A stretch of 64,000 bases of DNA from Phenylobacterium sp. (GCF_019636135.1 NZ_JAHBYD010000029.1:1-64000); one strand, 5' to 3'; shown: positions 32,920-41,672, counted from the first letter of the stretch. The notes: generated from the letters alone by a model not told the origin. Translations and numbers: made by a program.

Positions 32920-34059
32920 AGCCGCCTTCGCCCAGGCCGCCTGGAACCAGGGGACCAGTCGCCGGATCGCCTCCTCGATCTCCGGCGTCGAGACCGCGAA
33001 GCTCAGGCGGATGAAGCGGTGGCCGTCGACGGGGTCGAAGTCGATGCCGGGCGCCGTGGCCACGCCGGTGTCCGAGAGCAGTTGCTTGCAGAAGGCCAGG
33101 CTGTCGTCGGTGAGCCGGCCCACATCGGCGTAGACGTAGAAGGCGCCGTCGGGCGGGGCGATGGTTTCAAGCCCGAGCTGGGGCAGCGCCGCCAGCACCA
33201 GCTCGCGGTTGCGGCGGTAGGTCTCGAGGTGGCCTTCGAGCTCGTCGCGGCAGTCCATGGCGACCAGGGCGGCGTGCTGGGCGAGCGACGGGGCGGTGAG
33301 GAACAGCGCGCCCATGTAGGCGATGGCGCGCGAGGCCTCGGCGCGGGGCGTGATCAGCCAGCCCAGGCGCCAGCCGGCCATGGAGAAGTACTTCGAGAAG
33401 CTGTTCACGACGACGGCCGTCGGCTCGAACTCCAGCATCGAGCGGGTGCGCTCGCCGTAGCTGAGGCCGTGGTAGATCTCGTCGGAGACGATGCGGATGC
33501 CGCGCGCGCGGCAGACGTCGGCGATGGCCCGCAGCTCGTCGGCGGGGATGATCGTGCCGGTGGGGTTCGCGGGGCTGGCCAGGATCACCCCGGCCGGCGC
33601 CGGGTCCAGCGCCGCCAGCGTCTCGGCGGTGAGCTGGTAGCGGGTCTCGGGGCCGCACGCGATCTCCAGCGGGACCATGTGCAGCGCCTTGACGTTGTTG
33701 CGGTAGGCGACGTAGCCCGGCCGCGCCATGGCGATCACGTCGCCGGGCTTGAAGGTGGACGACAGCGCCAGCACCAGGGCTGGCGACGCGCCGCAGGTCA
33801 GCACGATCTGGATCGGCTCGATCGTCACGCCGTAGGCCTCGGCGTAGTGGCGGCAGATGCGCGCCTTCAGCGGGTCGCTGGACCAGTAGCCCATGGCGTC
33901 GGCGTCCAGCACGGCGTGCGCGCGTTCGATGGCGGCCCGAGGCGCGCCGGTCGAGGGCTGGCCGAACTCCATGTGGATGACCGAGCGGCCCTCGGCCTTC
34001 AGCCGCTGGGCCAGGCCGCTGATGGAGATGGCGTAGAACGGGTCGATCTCGGCGCTCAT
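32917..34059 (-). CDS. Pyridoxal-phosphate aminotransferase, class I/II
   Basis: A 380-residue enzyme: IHMEFGQPSTGAPRAAIERA, LTCGASPALVLALSSTF, ASPANPTGTIIPADEL, VSDEIYHGLSYGER and Schiff-base Lys223 in NSFSKYFSMAGWRLGW. It is a fold-type I aminotransferase of the aspartate-like group; specificity is not decidable from sequence. The ATG at 34059 was chosen because the 59 upstream residues in frame are Arg-rich and overlap the divergent transporter promoter. The stop codon is TAG inside repeat sequence. Confidence 0.9.
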   Translation of the reverse strand: MSAEIDPFYAISISGLAQRLKAEGRSVIHMEFGQPSTGAPRAAIERAHAVLDADAMGYWSSDPLKARICRHYAEAYGVTIEPIQIVLTCGASPALVLALSSTFKPGDVIAMARPGYVAYRNNVKALHMVPLEIACGPETRYQLTAETLAALDPAPAGVILASPANPTGTIIPADELRAIADVCRARGIRIVSDEIYHGLSYGERTRSMLEFEPTAVVVNSFSKYFSMAGWRLGWLITPRAEASRAIAYMGALFLTAPSLAQHAALVAMDCRDELEGHLETYRRNRELVLAALPQLGLETIAPPDGAFYVYADVGRLTDDSLAFCKQLLSDTGVATAPGIDFDPVDGHRFIRLSFAVSTPEIEEAIRRLVPWFQAAWAKAA

Positions 34060-34177
34060 GCGACCGGGATACATGGCCGCGCCGCGATGTCGAGAGCCAG
34101 ACCCGCACGCGCGGCCCGGACTTGACCCGGCGCGCGACGGACGCGATGGCCTTCGCAACGAACGGGGGAGCGCGGGC

Positions 34178-35449
34178 GTGGCCGACAACGGGAAGGCATC
34201 GAACCGCCGCGTGCTGGGCGCGAGCCTGGTGGGCACGGCGGTCGAGTTCTACGACTTCTACATCTACGCGACGGCGGCCAGCCTCGTGTTCCCGCACCTG
34301 TTCTTCCCGAAGTCGTCGGAGTCGGCGCAGCTCCTGCAGAGCTACGCGACCTTCGCGGTGGCGTTCTTCGCGCGGCCGGTGGGCGCGGCGTTCTTCGGCC
34401 ACTTCGGCGACCGGATCGGGCGCAAGTCGACGCTGGTCGCGTCGCTGCTGACCATGGGGCTCTCGACGCTGCTGATCGCCTTCCTGCCGAGCTATGCCGT
34501 GGCCGGCTGGATCGCGCCGGCGCTGCTCTGCCTGCTGCGGTTCGGCCAGGGCTTCGGCCTCGGCGGCGAGTGGGGCGGCGCGGCGCTGCTGGCGGTCGAG
34601 AATGCGCCCCCGGGCTGGCGGGCGCGGTTCGGGATGTTCCCGCAGCTCGGCGCTCCGGTGGGGTTCATCGCGGCCAACGGGCTCTTCCTGCTGCTGGGCC
34701 TGGGCCTGGACGCCGACGCCTTCCGCGCGTGGGGCTGGCGGCTGCCGTTCCTGGCCAGCGCGATCCTGGTGGGCCTGGGCCTCTGGGTGCGGCTGCGGAT
34801 CGGCGAGACGCCGGCGTTCGAGAAGGCCATGGCCGAGGCCGAGGCCAGCCACGTGCCGATGGCCGAGGTGGTGAAGCGCCACTTCGGCGCGCTGCTGGGC
34901 GGGACCTTCGCGGTCGTGGCGTGCTTCGCGCTCTTCTACATCTCCACCGCGTTCGCCCTGGGCCACGGGACCGGCAAGCTCGGCTACAGCCGCGAGACCT
35001 TCCTGGCAGTGCAACTTGGGGCGATCCTGTTCCTGGCCGCCGGCATCGTGGCGGCCGGCTGGTGGGCCGACGCCGCCAACCCGCGCCGCGTGCTGATGGC
35101 CGGCTGCGGTGCGACGGTGCTGGTGGGGCTGGCGATGGGGCCGATGATGGGGGCCGGCTCGCTGGCGCTGATCTGGCTCTGGCTGTCGCTGGCGCTGCTG
35201 GTCATGGGCTTCGTCTACGGGCCGCTGGGCGCCTTCCTGCCCAGCCTGTTCCCGCCGCGGGTGCGCTACACGGGCGCGTCGATGGCCTTCAACCTCGGCG
35301 GCATCATCGGCGGCGGCCTCGCCCCCATCGCGGCCCAGGCGCTGGCGGACCGTGGCGGGCTGACGCCGGTCGGGTTCTACCTGGTGGCGGCCGGCGCCCT
35401 CAGCCTCGCGGGCCTCCTGGCGGCGAAAGAGCGCTACGTCGACGGTTAG
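34178..35449 (+). CDS. MFS transporter, MHS-type (shikimate/ProP-like)
   Basis: A 423-residue, 12-helix carrier. GTAVEFYDFYIYATAASLVF, FGDRIGRKSTLVASLLTMGL and LRFGQGFGLGGEWGGAALLA are signatures of the metabolite:H+ symporter subgroup that imports small organic acids or osmolytes. The GTG at 34178 has GGGGGAG upstream and gives MADNGKASNRR; an ATG at 34058 would overlap the divergent aminotransferase and is less likely. It ends overlapping the convergent TauD-like gene by 4 bases. Confidence 0.88.
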   Translation: MADNGKASNRRVLGASLVGTAVEFYDFYIYATAASLVFPHLFFPKSSESAQLLQSYATFAVAFFARPVGAAFFGHFGDRIGRKSTLVASLLTMGLSTLLIAFLPSYAVAGWIAPALLCLLRFGQGFGLGGEWGGAALLAVENAPPGWRARFGMFPQLGAPVGFIAANGLFLLLGLGLDADAFRAWGWRLPFLASAILVGLGLWVRLRIGETPAFEKAMAEAEASHVPMAEVVKRHFGALLGGTFAVVACFALFYISTAFALGHGTGKLGYSRETFLAVQLGAILFLAAGIVAAGWWADAANPRRVLMAGCGATVLVGLAMGPMMGAGSLALIWLWLSLALLVMGFVYGPLGAFLPSLFPPRVRYTGASMAFNLGGIIGGGLAPIAAQALADRGGLTPVGFYLVAAGALSLAGLLAAKERYVDG

Positions 35450-36318
35450 GCCGGCGTTTCGCCCGCCACCGTCGTGCGATGCATCACCCGCAGGTGGCCG
35501 TCGTAGCCGCCCTCGGCGTTGTGCATGGTGCAGCGGTTGTCCCACATCAGCACCATCCCGACGCGCCACTTGTGCCGGTAGATGAACCGGTCCTGGACCA
35601 TGTGCTTGTAGAGCCCGGCCAGGATCGGATCGGCCTCGGCCGGCGTCATCCCCTCGATGCCGATGGTGTAGACCGGCGAGACGAAGAGCGCCTTCCTGCC
35701 CGTCACCGGATGGGTGCGCACCAGCGGGTGGGCGAAGGTCTTGTCGGCGTCGGCGCTGACGATGATCGGCATCGAGCGCTGGTCCAGCTCCTTGGCGTAG
35801 CCGCTCCTGGGGCCATAGGCGCGGGTCGCCGAATGCACCGCCTTCAGGGGCGCCAGTTTCGCCTTGGTGGCCTCGTCCAGGGCCTCGTAGGCGGCCGCGG
35901 CGTCGACGAAGAGCGTGTCGCCGCCCACCGGCGGGATGACCTCCGAACGCAGGATGGTGGCCGCCGGCGGCGTCGCCTGGAAGCTCCAGTCCGAGTGCCA
36001 GGCGCCGCCGAACGGCGTCAGCGTCTCGTTCGGGTCACGGCGCACCTCCAGCACGTTCGGATGGCCCGGCATGGGCGCGACGAACGGGTCGACGCCGTAG
36101 GGGCCGATCTCCAGCGTGAAGGCTTCGAGCTCGTGCAGGCTGAGCGGCTGGTCGGGGAAGGCGAGGACGCTGTGCCTCGCCCAGGCGGCCTTCACCTCGG
36201 CCAGTTGCCCGGCGGGCAGCGGCTTTGCGAGGTCCACGCCGCCGATCTCGGCGCCGAACCCACTGGGCTGCGGCTTCACGGTAATGGTCCGATACGCGGC
36301 TTCTGCGGCTTGCGACAT
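35446..36318 (-). CDS. TauD/TfdA-type Fe(II)/2-oxoglutarate dioxygenase
   Basis: A 290-residue oxygenase with the facial triad: H108 and D110 in GGAWHSDWSF and the distal His in MWDNRCTMHNAEG, and the 2-oxoglutarate Arg in HRTT near the end. TauD-type enzymes oxidise sulfonates or herbicides such as 2,4-D, but sulfonate transporter genes are absent here. It is divergent from cobS; the 76-base promoter region between them holds an inverted repeat. The ATG at 36318 starts MSQAAEAAYRT. Confidence 0.88.
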   Translation of the reverse strand: MSQAAEAAYRTITVKPQPSGFGAEIGGVDLAKPLPAGQLAEVKAAWARHSVLAFPDQPLSLHELEAFTLEIGPYGVDPFVAPMPGHPNVLEVRRDPNETLTPFGGAWHSDWSFQATPPAATILRSEVIPPVGGDTLFVDAAAAYEALDEATKAKLAPLKAVHSATRAYGPRSGYAKELDQRSMPIIVSADADKTFAHPLVRTHPVTGRKALFVSPVYTIGIEGMTPAEADPILAGLYKHMVQDRFIYRHKWRVGMVLMWDNRCTMHNAEGGYDGHLRVMHRTTVAGETPA

Positions 36319-36330
36319 CACGCTTCTCCC

Positions 36331-36365
36331 TGACGCAAGGTCATATGAAACACCTGTTTGCGTCA
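36331..36365. promoter_or_regulatory. Inverted repeat between tauD-like and cobS genes
   Basis: TGACGCAA (36331-36338) and TTGCGTCA (36358-36365) are perfect inverted 8-mers 19 bases apart, with a TCATATGA palindrome between them. The position between divergent starts at 36318 and 36395 is that of an operator. Confidence 0.5.
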
Positions 36366-36394
36366 CGTCCGGCAACCCTGTAATCGAGCCGACC

Positions 36395-37396
36395 ATGGCC
36401 GCCTTCGACACCGCCGACGACAAGCTCATCACGTTGACTCCGGACAGGGAGGTCGACGTGCGATCGACCTTCGGCGTCGACATCGACATGAAGGCCCCGG
36501 CGTTCAGCGAGCGCGACGCGCACGTACCGGACATCGATCCGGCCTACAAGTTCGACCCCGAGACCACGCGGGCGATCCTGGCCGGCTTCGCCTTCGACCG
36601 GCGCGTGATGGTCCAGGGCTACCACGGCACCGGCAAGTCGACCCACATCGAGCAGGTGGCCGCGCGCCTCAACTGGCCGCTGATCCGGGTGAACCTGGAC
36701 AGCCACGTCAGCCGCATCGACCTGGTCGGCAAGGACGCCATCGTGCTCAAGGACGGCAAGCAGGTCACCGAGTTCCGCGAAGGCATGCTGCCCTGGGCGA
36801 TCCAGCGGCCGATCGCCCTGGTGTTCGACGAGTACGACGCCGGCCGCCCCGACGTGATGTTCGTGATCCAGCGCGTGCTGGAGGCGCAGGGCAAGCTGAC
36901 CCTGCTGGACCAGAACCGCGTGATCCGGCCGAACCCCTGGTTCCGCCTGTTCTCCACGACCAACACCATCGGCCTGGGCGACACGACGGGGCTCTATCAC
37001 GGGACCCAGCAGATCAACCAGGGCCAGATGGACCGCTGGTCGATCGTCACCACGCTGAACTACCTCAGCCACGACGTCGAAGCCGAGATCGTGCTGGCCA
37101 AGGCGCCGAACTACCAGACGCCCGAGGGCAAGCGGACCATCAACGCCATGGTGCGCGTGGCCGACATGACCCGGAACGCCTTCATGAACGGCGACATCTC
37201 GACCGTCATGAGCCCGCGGACCGTGATCACCTGGGCCCAGAACGCCGAGATCTTCGGCGGCGACATCGGGCTCGCGTTCCGCATGACGTTCCTGAACAAG
37301 TGCGACGAGCTGGAGCGCGGCACCGTCGCCGAGTTCTTCCAGCGCGCCTTCGGCCAGGACCTGCCGGAATCGACGGCGCGGGTGCGGGTCGCCTAA
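36395..37396 (+). CDS. cobS: CobS, AAA+ ATPase of cobaltochelatase type
   Basis: A 333-residue AAA+ protein. Walker A is GYHGTGKST (75-83), Walker B ALVFDEYDAG (141-150), and the sensor NTIGLGDTTGLYHGTQQINQ follows. The N-terminal FDTADDKLITLTPDREVDVR is typical of CobS, which with CobT and CobN inserts cobalt in the aerobic B12 pathway. Usually cobT follows directly; here a repeat and then cinA follow and no cobT is in the window. The ATG at 36395 starts MAAFDTADDK; a further upstream frame is not supported. Confidence 0.93.
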   Translation: MAAFDTADDKLITLTPDREVDVRSTFGVDIDMKAPAFSERDAHVPDIDPAYKFDPETTRAILAGFAFDRRVMVQGYHGTGKSTHIEQVAARLNWPLIRVNLDSHVSRIDLVGKDAIVLKDGKQVTEFREGMLPWAIQRPIALVFDEYDAGRPDVMFVIQRVLEAQGKLTLLDQNRVIRPNPWFRLFSTTNTIGLGDTTGLYHGTQQINQGQMDRWSIVTTLNYLSHDVEAEIVLAKAPNYQTPEGKRTINAMVRVADMTRNAFMNGDISTVMSPRTVITWAQNAEIFGGDIGLAFRMTFLNKCDELERGTVAEFFQRAFGQDLPESTARVRVA

Positions 37397-37440
37397 GCAG
37401 GGTCGTCGAGGACTCGAACGGAAGCCGCAGCACAATCGAG

Positions 37441-37600
37441 AGCCCTCCTCCTCGATGGAGGAGGGTTGGGTGGTGGTGTGACCGGGGCGTTACGGCAGCC
37501 GGCGCCTGTGGCGTCGACGCCTCCCGCATCCGGCCGGTAGGATCCTGCGCACACCACCATCCCCGGCCCTTCCTCCATCGAGGAGGAAGGGAGACCAGGG
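37441..37600. repeat. Palindromic repeat between cobS and cinA-like genes
   Basis: CTCCTCCTCGATGGAGGAGG and CCTCCATCGAGGAGGAAGG form long inverted arms; the inner parts GGTGGTGGTGTG and CACACCACCATC also pair, leaving a loop of ~65 bases. It lies between convergent genes cobS (+) and the CinA-like gene (-) and may end both transcripts. Confidence 0.75.
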
Positions 37601-37637
37601 CCACAGCCCTCCGACTGAATGTGGATTCGTCCTCTTC

Positions 37638-38120
37638 CTAAGCCTCCAGCGCCTTCTTCAGCAGGCCCAGCGAGGCCGCCGCGAACGCCCGCATGTTGGC
37701 CGAGCGGTCGTCCGAGCCCGTCTCGATCGTCGTCACCAGCTCCACCGGCCCGGACACGGCCACGCAGGTGTGGCCCGACGCGTCGCCGTAGCCGTTGCCC
37801 GTGGGCCCCGCTGCGCCGGTCTCCGAGATGCCCCAGTCGGCGCCGTAGCGCTCGCAGGCGTTGCGGGCCAGGAGCAGCGCGTAGGGCTCGCTGGACGAGC
37901 GCATGCCCCCCAGCGCCTCGCGCGGAATGTCGGTGAGCAGCACGCGCGCCTTGGGCGTGTAGACCACCGCGCCGCCCAGGTAGTAGGCGCTGGCCCCCGG
38001 GACCGAGAGCAGCGCCGCCGAGATCAGGCCTCCCGAGGAACTCTCGTTGACGGCGATCTTCTCGCCGCGCGCCTTCAGGATCGCCCCGATCTCCGCGGCC
38101 AGCGCTTCCAGCTCGTCCAT
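37638..38120 (-). CDS. CinA C-terminal domain protein (PncC-like NMN amidohydrolase)
   Basis: A 160-residue stand-alone domain: VNESSSGGLISAALLSVPGA, YLGGAVVYTPKARVLL, WGISETGAAGPTGNGYGDAS and VAVSGPVELVTTIETG. This is the CinA/PncC fold that deamidates nicotinamide mononucleotide in NAD recycling. It lacks the N-terminal half of full CinA. The Ser-rich and TGxAGP motifs of the active site are intact. It is divergent from the serine hydrolase at 38201. Confidence 0.9.
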   Translation of the reverse strand: MDELEALAAEIGAILKARGEKIAVNESSSGGLISAALLSVPGASAYYLGGAVVYTPKARVLLTDIPREALGGMRSSSEPYALLLARNACERYGADWGISETGAAGPTGNGYGDASGHTCVAVSGPVELVTTIETGSDDRSANMRAFAAASLGLLKKALEA

Positions 38121-38200
38121 CTCGTCCCTTCCCCAAACAACCGTTCGGGGCCCATGATGCCGTCATTCAAGCGAAGAGCCATACTTCGGGGAGGATTTTC

Positions 38201-39433
38201 ATGGACGCCCAATCGCAGTGGACGGGCCTGGACGCAGGCCGCCTGGAGCGCATCACCGAGCACCTGGAGCGCAACTACATCGGCCCGCAGAAGATCGCCG
38301 GCTGCCAGGTCGCCGTCGCCCGCCACGGCCACATCGCCTACTCGCGGGCGTTCGGCTCGATGGACCTGGAGCGGGGCAAGCCCACCGCGGACGACACGAT
38401 CTACCGCATCTACTCCATGACCAAGCCGATCACCTCGATCGCGCTGATGACTCTCTACGAGCGCGGCTACTTCCAGCTCAACGACCCGGTCAGCCGCTAT
38501 GTCCCGTCGTGGAAGAACCACCGCGTGTGGGTCTCCGGCGAGGGCGACGACATGGTGACCGAGGCGCCGCACCGCCCGGCCAGCTTCCGCGACGTGCTCG
38601 GCCACATGGCCGGCCTCACCTACGGCGGCGGCCTGCCCGGCGTCGGCATCCAGCACCCGATCGACAAGGTCTACCGGTCCCTGAAGATCCGCTCGGCCGA
38701 CACCACCGACACCATGGCCGAGTTCATGGACAAGCTCGCCCAGGTCCCGCTGCGCTACCACCCCGGCGAGGCGTGGCAGTACTCGCTGGCCACCGACGTC
38801 TGCGGCGCCCTCGTCGAGATCATCTCCGGCGTGCCCTTCGCCCAATACCTGCAGGAGGTGATCTTCGATCCGCTCGGCATGAAGGACACCGCCTTCTCCG
38901 TGGCGCCGGACAAGGTCGGCCGCTTCGCCGCCAACTACCAGCGCGGCCCCGACAAGAAGCTGAAGCTGATCGACGACCCCGCGACCTCGAACTTCACCCG
39001 CGAGCCGGCCTTCAAGTCCGGCGGCGGCGGCCTCACCGGCACGATCTCCGACTACCTGCGCTTCTGCGAGATGCTCCGCCGGGGCGGCGAGCTGGACGGC
39101 CACCGCGTGATCGGCCCGCGCACGCTCGAGATCATGCACATGAACCACCTGCCCGGCGGCAAGGACCTCACCCAGGTCGCCTTCGAGGGCTTCTCCGAGA
39201 CCGCCAACGAGGGCGTGGGCTTCGGCCTGGGCTTCGCGTCCACCATGGACCAGGTGCGCACCGGCACGCTGGGCGCCGGCGACTACTACTGGGGCGGCGC
39301 CGCTTCGACGATCTTCTGGGTCGACCCGAAGGAGGACCTCAGCGTCGTCTTCATGGCCCAGCTCATGCCGTCGGGCACCTTCAACTTCCGCGGCCAGCTC
39401 AAGAGCATCGTCTACGGCTCGATCATCGACTGA
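38201..39433 (+). CDS. Serine hydrolase of the beta-lactamase (class C-like) family
   Basis: A 410-residue protein, cytoplasmic by lack of a signal peptide. The nucleophile motif is S72-M-T-K75 (YSMTKPITSI), Tyr of YSL in GEAWQYSLATDVCGAL, and a late GGAASTIFWVDP block in place of KTG. It is of the EstB/esterase type; beta-lactamase activity is not implied. The ATG at 38201 gives MDAQSQWTGLDAGRL, with GGGGAGG about 9 bases upstream. A hairpin follows the stop at 39447. Confidence 0.9.
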   Translation: MDAQSQWTGLDAGRLERITEHLERNYIGPQKIAGCQVAVARHGHIAYSRAFGSMDLERGKPTADDTIYRIYSMTKPITSIALMTLYERGYFQLNDPVSRYVPSWKNHRVWVSGEGDDMVTEAPHRPASFRDVLGHMAGLTYGGGLPGVGIQHPIDKVYRSLKIRSADTTDTMAEFMDKLAQVPLRYHPGEAWQYSLATDVCGALVEIISGVPFAQYLQEVIFDPLGMKDTAFSVAPDKVGRFAANYQRGPDKKLKLIDDPATSNFTREPAFKSGGGGLTGTISDYLRFCEMLRRGGELDGHRVIGPRTLEIMHMNHLPGGKDLTQVAFEGFSETANEGVGFGLGFASTMDQVRTGTLGAGDYYWGGAASTIFWVDPKEDLSVVFMAQLMPSGTFNFRGQLKSIVYGSIID

Positions 39434-39446
39434 AGCCTCCTCACGA

Positions 39447-39479
39447 ACGTCATCCCGCGACCTGTTCGCGGGATGACGT
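39447..39479. repeat. Short perfect palindrome after the serine hydrolase gene
   Basis: ACGTCATCCCGCGA (39447-39460) pairs with TCGCGGGATGACGT (39466-39479) across a 5-base loop. It has the GTCATCCC end shared with the repeats at 17641, 30871, 32769 and 57836, and lies 14 bases after the stop at 39433, so it may also be a terminator. Confidence 0.75.
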
Positions 39480-39561
39480 CCAGAGGGGGGAGGTCGTGAT
39501 GCTGACAGACGGCTGTCAGCAGGGGCGCGATAGCCTGTCCTCGAATCCACGGGGACAGGAC

Positions 39562-40032
39562 ATGGCCTACGACGCCGCCGACGACGGACGACGCGATTTC
39601 CACTTCCTCTACGGGCGGTGGCAGGTCGCGCACCGCCGCCTCGTCGCCCGCGGCGTCGGCTGCACGGAGTGGGACGCCTTCGGCGGCGTCGCCTTCTGCC
39701 AGGGGCTGATGGGCGGCCTCTGCAACGTCGACGAGAACGACCTGGGCGAGTACGGCCAGGGCCTGACCTTCCGCAGCTTCGACGTGGAGCGGCAGCGCTG
39801 GTCGATCTACTGGGTCGACGGCGCGTCCGGCGCCCTGGAGCCGCCGGTCCATGGCCGGTTCGAAGGCGGCGTCGGCCGCTTCGAGGGCGACGACGCCTGC
39901 GCCGGGCGCCCGGTGAAGGTCCGCTTCCTGTGGGAGATCCTCGACCCCGGCCAGGCCCGCTGGACCCAGTCGTTCTCCTACGACGCCGGCGCGACCTGGG
40001 AGACGAACTGGATCATGGACTTCACGCGCTGA
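39562..40032 (+). CDS. DUF1579-like hypothetical protein
   Basis: The ATG at 39562 gives 156 residues: MAYDAADDGRRDFHFLYGRW, GVGCTEWDAFGGVAFCQGLM, LTFRSFDVERQRWSIYWVDG, and ARWTQSFSYDAGATWETNWI. The FHFLYGRW...WxIYW...W.q.fS.DgG.tWe.NW pattern matches small lipocalin-like proteins of the DUF1579 kind. GGACAGGA sits 1-8 bases upstream. An earlier ATG at 39499 is possible. It is followed by bolA after 18 bases, same strand. Confidence 0.75.
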   Translation: MAYDAADDGRRDFHFLYGRWQVAHRRLVARGVGCTEWDAFGGVAFCQGLMGGLCNVDENDLGEYGQGLTFRSFDVERQRWSIYWVDGASGALEPPVHGRFEGGVGRFEGDDACAGRPVKVRFLWEILDPGQARWTQSFSYDAGATWETNWIMDFTR

Positions 40033-40050
40033 GGCGCCTAAGTCGGCCCC

Positions 40051-40284
40051 ATGCCGATGTCCCAGCCCGACCTGGAAGCCGCGCTCCGCGAAGGCTTCCC
40101 CGACGCCACCATCGAGATCACCGACCTCGCGGGCGACGGTGACCACTACAAGGCCCGCATCGTCTCGGCGGCCTTCGCGGGCCTGCCGCGGGTGAAGCAG
40201 CACCAGCTCGTCTACGCCTCGCTCAAGGGCAGGATGGGCGGCGAACTGCATGCGCTCGCGCTCGAAACCTCCGCGCCGTCCTAG
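40051..40284 (+). CDS. BolA family protein (Grx4 partner)
   Basis: A 77-residue protein: LEAALREGFPDATIEITDLA, GDGDHYKARIVSAAFAGLPR and VKQHQLVYASLKGRMGGELHALAL. This short form is the BolA2/YrbA/IbaG type, whose conserved His (in DHYKA and ELHAL) ligate an Fe-S cluster shared with monothiol glutaredoxin. Grx4 follows 80 bases downstream on the same strand, so the pair is likely functional together. A different BolA is at 21500-21772. Confidence 0.93.
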   Translation: MPMSQPDLEAALREGFPDATIEITDLAGDGDHYKARIVSAAFAGLPRVKQHQLVYASLKGRMGGELHALALETSAPS

Positions 40285-40364
40285 GACGGCGATTTGGCGC
40301 GCTTGACCCCGGGGATCGCCTTCCCCACCTTCAGGGCGACCGATTTTCGCCGAAAGGGCGACCC

Positions 40365-40709
40365 ATGACCGACACCGCCACCGCCAACCCCGTCCACGAC
40401 TGGATCGCCAGGTCCGTGGCCGAGCACCCCGTCGTCCTCTTCATGAAGGGCGAACCGGAACAGCCCCGCTGCGGCTTCTCGGCCGTGACGGTGCAGATCC
40501 TCGATCACCTGGGCGTGGAGTTCGTGGGCGTCGACGTGCTGCAGAGCGAGCCGCTGCGCGAAGGCATCAAGACCTTCTCCGACTGGCCGACCATCCCGCA
40601 GCTCTACGTGAAGGGCGAGTTCGTGGGCGGCTGCGACATCGTCCGCGAGATGTTCCAGTCGGGCGAACTCAAGGCCATGCTGGCGGACCAGGGCCTGATC
40701 GAAGCCTGA
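40365..40709 (+). CDS. grxD: Monothiol glutaredoxin (Grx4/GrxD)
   Basis: A 114-residue protein with the monothiol CGFS active site (Cys36, in PRCGFSAVT) and the glutathione-binding WPTIPQLYVKGEFVGGCDIV. It carries a 2Fe-2S cluster between two monomers or with BolA and delivers it to apoproteins. The ATG at 40365 follows AAAGGGCGACCC. The thioesterase gene starts 1 base after its stop. Confidence 0.96.
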   Translation: MTDTATANPVHDWIARSVAEHPVVLFMKGEPEQPRCGFSAVTVQILDHLGVEFVGVDVLQSEPLREGIKTFSDWPTIPQLYVKGEFVGGCDIVREMFQSGELKAMLADQGLIEA

Positions 40710-40710
40710 C

Positions 40711-41130
40711 GTGACGAAGCTGCTCGAGCCGCCGGAAGGCCGCCAGGTCTTCCGCCTGACGTTCGAGCCCCAGCCTTCCGACATCGACGAGAACGGCCAC
40801 GTCAACAACGTGGTCTACCTGCGCTGGGCGCAGGACATGGGCGTCGCCCACTGGCAGAGCCTCGCGCCCGCCGACGCCCGGGCCGCCTGGGTCTGGGTCG
40901 CGCTGCGCCACGAGATCGACTACCGCCGCGAGCTGAAGCTCGGCGAGACCGCCCAGGGCCGCACCTGGGTCGCCGAGGCCGCCAACGGGGCCCGCTTCGA
41001 CCGCATGATCCGCATCGACGGCCCCGACGGCGCCATGTGCGCCCAGGTCGTCACCACCTGGGTCCTCGTCGAACAGTCCACCCGCCGTCCGCGCCGCGTG
41101 CCCGGGTGGATCACGGCGATGTTCGCCTGA
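40711..41130 (+). CDS. 4-hydroxybenzoyl-CoA-type thioesterase (hotdog)
   Basis: A 139-residue single hotdog domain: LTFEPQPSDIDENGHVNNVV carries the catalytic Asp (in SDIDENGH...N) characteristic of 4HBT/YbgC thioesterases, and YLRWAQDMGVAHWQSLAP the following helix. It cleaves acyl-CoA or acyl-ACP; the substrate is unknown. The GTG at 40711 is one base after the Grx4 stop, so both share a transcript. Confidence 0.88.
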   Translation: MTKLLEPPEGRQVFRLTFEPQPSDIDENGHVNNVVYLRWAQDMGVAHWQSLAPADARAAWVWVALRHEIDYRRELKLGETAQGRTWVAEAANGARFDRMIRIDGPDGAMCAQVVTTWVLVEQSTRRPRRVPGWITAMFA

Positions 41131-41502
41131 TCAGGCGCCCGGCCCGGTCCAGGCCGAGAGCGGGTTCAGCAGGAACACCTCGGTCCTGGGCGCCACGCCC
41201 AGCTCGGCCCAGGTGAAGGTGAGCTCCGTCCTGCCCATGGCGAACGACTTGCACGTGTCGATCCGCCTGCGCGCGAAGGCCAGCGTCGTCGCCCCGCCCC
41301 GCCGCTCCACATGGAACGCGAAGTCCGCCTTCGCCGTGCAGCCGTTGGACGCGACGCTGATGGTGATCGCCTCGCGCCCGGCGTCGGCCCGGTACACCGG
41401 CTCCAGCTCCGCCAGCGGCGCGTCCGCCGGCGCCACCCGCACGCCCGCGCCCGCACAGCCCGAAAGCGCCACGGCGGCCAGCATGAAGACGCGACGGTTC
41501 AT
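41131..41502 (-). CDS. Putative lipoprotein (123 aa)
   Basis: The N-terminus MNRRVFMLAAVALSGCAGAG has a lipobox (LSGC) for acylation at Cys16. The mature part (GREAITISVASNGCTAKADF; IDTCKSFAMGRTELTFTWAE) has two further Cys that may pair and looks beta-rich. The ATG at 41502 was preferred over 41535. It is convergent with the thioesterase gene, whose stop is at 41130, with no gap. No family recognised. Confidence 0.75.
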   Translation of the reverse strand: MNRRVFMLAAVALSGCAGAGVRVAPADAPLAELEPVYRADAGREAITISVASNGCTAKADFAFHVERRGGATTLAFARRRIDTCKSFAMGRTELTFTWAELGVAPRTEVFLLNPLSAWTGPGA

Positions 41503-41672
41503 CCGGCCAGTTCGCCACATGCGACGCCAATGCAAAAGGCCCCGCTGGCAGGGCGCATGGTGAGCTCTACGAACGACACACGCGCGTGGACCCGTTCTTC
41601 AAGTATGCAAGACTGCCACCGTGCTGTCGTCGTGGGTGGCGGCTATCTGAACGAAGCGATGGAGGAAGCGGG

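Noticed and set aside
33167..35569. 800-residue minus-strand frame over the transporter and aminotransferase
   Set aside because: Arg/Gln/Pro-rich composition with no motif; the other frames hold an MFS carrier and an aminotransferase with intact signatures.
38201..39433. Antibiotic-resistance class C beta-lactamase
   Set aside because: It has SxxK but no leader and no normal KTG; the protein fits the esterase branch better.
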